A DNA stretch of 64,000 nt from Nocardioides furvisabuli. Its GTDB lineage: Bacteria; Actinomycetota; Actinomycetes; Propionibacteriales; Nocardioidaceae. The notes beneath the pieces were generated by a model that did no database searches, was not told where the DNA came from, and saw only the letters and a program-made list of their open reading frames with translations. Of this stretch, positions 61,905 through 64,000 are shown piece by piece. Location of the stretch: positions 124,001-188,000 of the forward strand of contig NZ_JAIGQB010000001.1 of the NCBI RefSeq assembly GCF_021083185.1. Reading direction: 5' to 3'. Both the position numbers and the translations under genes were made by a program. The number at the start of each line of letters is the position of its first letter. Position 1 is the stretch's first letter.

Positions 61905-64000
61905 ATGACCAAGCGCCAGAGGATCGTCGTCGTCGGGCACGGCATGGTGGGCCACCGCTTCGCCCAGGCCGCCGTCGAGCGCGGCCTGACCGAGACCCAC
62001 GACATCGTCGTGTTCGGCGAGGAGCCGCGGGCGGCGTACGACCGCGTCGGCCTCACGAGCTGGTTCGGCCATCCCGACGGCGCAGAGGCGCTCTCGCTCC
62101 TGCCGGGAGGGGTGTACGACGACCCGCGGGTGCGGCTCGTGCTCGACAGCGTCGTGACCGAGATCGACCGTGCGGCGCGCACCGTCACCGTCGTGTCCCC
62201 GCCGTCGGCGGGGTCTCGTGACGGGCGCCAGGGCGCCCTCCTCGACCAGCGGGGGGAGCCGGGCGCGGTCACGGTCCACGACTACGACGTGCTCGTCCTC
62301 GCGACCGGCGCGGCGCCCTTCGTCCCGCCGGTCGAGGGGCGCGGCAAGGACGGCTGCTTCGTCTACCGCACGATCGAGGACCTCGAGGCGATCAAGGCCG
62401 CCAGCGAGGCCGCGACCAGCGGCGTCGTGATCGGCGGCGGACTGCTCGGGCTCGAGGCGGCCAACGCGCTCGTCCAGCTCGGCCTCGACACCCACGTCGT
62501 CGAGATGGCGCCGCGACTGATGCCCGTCCAGCTCGACGACGTCGCGGGCGTGACGCTCGTGCGCCACGTCGAGAAGCTCGGCGTGCAGGTCCACACCGGC
62601 GTCCTGACCGAAGAGATCGAAGGGGACCGCAGCGTGACCGGCCTGCGTGTGAGGCAGGCCGGCACCGAGGAGGGCGCCCGGACGGAGGTCGTCGAGGCGC
62701 AGGTCGTCGTCTTCTCCGCCGGCATCCGCCCGCGCGACGCCCTGGCCCGCGAGTGCGACCTCGAGACGGCCCCGCGTGGCGGCGTACTGGTCGACGAGCA
62801 GTGCCGCACCGCCGACCCGCACGTCTTCGCGATCGGCGAGTGCGCGGCGCCGGGCGGCACGATGTACGGCCTGGTCGCGCCGGGATATGCGATGGCCGAG
62901 GTCGTGGTCGACGCGCTCCTCGACGGCCCCGGCACCTTCACCGGCGCCGACATGTCCACCAAGCTCAAGCTCCTCGGCGTCGACGTGGCCAGCTTCGGCG
63001 ACGCCTTCGCGACCACCGAGGGGGCGCTCGAGCTGACGTACGCCGACGCGGTGAGCGGGGTCTACAAGAAGCTCGTCGTCAGCGAGGACGGTCGGCGGCT
63101 GCTCGGCGGCATCCTGGTCGGCGACGCGTCGGCGTACGGGATCCTGCGGCCGATGGTCAGCAGCGGGCTCGCGCTGCCCGACAACCCCGAGCAGCTGATC
63201 CTGCCCGCGGGCAGCGGTGTCCGGCTCGGCATGCCCGACGAGGCGCAGGTCTGCTCGTGCAACGACGTGACCAAGGCCGACATCCTCCACGCGGTCGCCG
63301 AGCAGGGCTGCGAGGGCGTCGCCGACGTCAAGCAGTGCACCCGCGCCGGCACCACCTGCGGCTCGTGCGTGCCGACGGTGAAGAACCTCGTCGAGGAGCA
63401 CTTCGCCAGCGTCGGGAGGGTCGTCGACAAGGGCCTGTGCGAGCACTTCCGGCTCACCCGGCAGGAGCTCTTCGACGTCGTCGCGGTGCACGGCTACCGC
63501 CGCTTCGACGACATCGTCGAGGCCCACGGCACCGGCCGCGGCTGCGACGTCTGCAAGCCGGCGATCGCGAGCATCCTGGCCAGCCAGACCAGCACCCACA
63601 TCCTGGAGCCCGCGACCGCCGGGCTGCAGGACACCAACGACAAGTACCTCGCCAACATCCAGCGCAACGGCACCTACAGCGTCGTCCCGCGCATCCCCGG
63701 CGGCGAGATCACCCCGGAGAAGCTGATCGTCATCGGCGAGGTGGCGCGCGACTACGGGCTCTACACCAAGATCACCGGCGGCCAGCGCATCGACCTCTTC
63801 GGTGCCCGGATGGAGCAGCTGCCGGCGATCTGGAAGCGACTCGTCGACGCGGGCTTCGAGTCCGGCCACGCCTACGGCAAGTCGCTGCGCACGGTGAAGT
63901 CGTGCGTCGGCTCGACGTGGTGCCGCTTCGGCGTGCAGGACTCGGTGGGCCTCGCGATCGCGCTGGAGCTGCGCTACCGCGGGCTGCGCAGCCCCCACAA
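61905..64000 (+). CDS. nirB: Assimilatory nitrite reductase large subunit (NirB), partial (C-terminus beyond right edge)
   Basis: At least 698 residues are present. The FAD/NAD(P)H domain (residues 1-320: VVVGHGMVGHRFAQ, ATGAAPFVPPV, VIGGGLLGLEAANAL, FAIGECAAPGG) is followed by the BFD [2Fe-2S] domain (CSCNDVTKADI.., CTRAGTTCGSC), a second Cys-rich stretch (CDVCKPAIASIL) and the siroheme/[4Fe-4S] sulfite-nitrite reductase domain, of which the first cysteine pair (SCVGSTWCRFG) is inside the window. It reduces nitrite to ammonium. ATG 61905 is 7 nt after TACCGT, a leaderless-type start. NirD is expected just past the edge. Confidence 0.95.
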   Translation, partial: MTKRQRIVVVGHGMVGHRFAQAAVERGLTETHDIVVFGEEPRAAYDRVGLTSWFGHPDGAEALSLLPGGVYDDPRVRLVLDSVVTEIDRAARTVTVVSPPSAGSRDGRQGALLDQRGEPGAVTVHDYDVLVLATGAAPFVPPVEGRGKDGCFVYRTIEDLEAIKAASEAATSGVVIGGGLLGLEAANALVQLGLDTHVVEMAPRLMPVQLDDVAGVTLVRHVEKLGVQVHTGVLTEEIEGDRSVTGLRVRQAGTEEGARTEVVEAQVVVFSAGIRPRDALARECDLETAPRGGVLVDEQCRTADPHVFAIGECAAPGGTMYGLVAPGYAMAEVVVDALLDGPGTFTGADMSTKLKLLGVDVASFGDAFATTEGALELTYADAVSGVYKKLVVSEDGRRLLGGILVGDASAYGILRPMVSSGLALPDNPEQLILPAGSGVRLGMPDEAQVCSCNDVTKADILHAVAEQGCEGVADVKQCTRAGTTCGSCVPTVKNLVEEHFASVGRVVDKGLCEHFRLTRQELFDVVAVHGYRRFDDIVEAHGTGRGCDVCKPAIASILASQTSTHILEPATAGLQDTNDKYLANIQRNGTYSVVPRIPGGEITPEKLIVIGEVARDYGLYTKITGGQRIDLFGARMEQLPAIWKRLVDAGFESGHAYGKSLRTVKSCVGSTWCRFGVQDSVGLAIALELRYRGLRSPH

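Overview
The window reads as one contiguous piece of a high-GC actinobacterial chromosome. GC content is very high throughout, GTG starts are common, and genes are packed with 4-bp ATGA/GTGA overlaps. Wbl, GlxR/Crp-type, MarP and ArsA-pair genes are typical of Actinobacteria. The gene mix suggests a Nocardioides-like aerobic soil organism; this is an inference from gene content, not a database result. No CRISPR array, prophage, transposase or plasmid function is visible. The only mobile-looking sequences are short palindromic intergenic repeats.

A conserved backbone runs through the first 43 kb: calcineurin-like phosphatase, PASTA penicillin-binding protein, WblA/WhiB4, paired ArsA-like ATPases, DUF4177, RidA, NUDIX, metallo-beta-lactamase fold protein, Crp, Nth, TlpA-like protein, NUDIX CoA pyrophosphatase, MarP, holin-family protein, acetyl-CoA synthetase. 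From memory this is the order of the Mycobacterium tuberculosis Rv3683-Rv3667 region. Accessory blocks sit between backbone genes. One at about 10-21 kb carries CoA-transferase scoAB, flavin enzymes, an MFS pump, and an ABC exporter with a two-component system. One at 23.4-25.8 kb carries a SigE-family sigma factor with a membrane beta-propeller partner. One at 30.7-40.9 kb carries NhaA, a seven-gene operon joining a two-component system to a cytochrome-b/molybdopterin fusion protein, a methyltransferase and two glycosyltransferase-like proteins, then an epimerase and MTA phosphorylase. Upstream (1-3.1 kb) is a DUF4397-sortase-membrane protein operon and a tRNA-Pro.

From 43 to 51.6 kb lie an ECF sigma/anti-sigma pair facing a large secreted repeat protein, the acetate uptake operon (ActP plus DUF485), a PAP2 phosphatase, an epimerase, SoxR and a cold-shock protein. 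From 51.7 kb to the right edge is a nitrate assimilation module: NarK, a NasC-type nitrate reductase, an FAD/[2Fe-2S] electron-transfer protein and, after a 5-kb interruption by secreted and hypothetical genes, NirB, which is cut by the window end.

Three regulatory networks can be proposed from sequence. (1) Crp/GlxR-type dyads precede scoAB, crp/nth, acs and actP, suggesting joint control of C2 and ketone-body use. (2) Two near-identical MerR-family promoters with 19-bp spacers (MFS pump, VOC protein) match the architecture used by SoxR, whose gene is in the window. (3) The ECF sigma operon and the secreted beta-helix protein share a back-to-back pair of identical promoter motifs. Many promoters place a TANNNT -10 box 6-7 nt before the start codon, implying leaderless mRNAs. 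A repeat built on GGTAGTCCACCGGGA occurs in three intergenic clusters and supplies the stop codon of two genes; a second repeat family has entered a coding sequence in frame.
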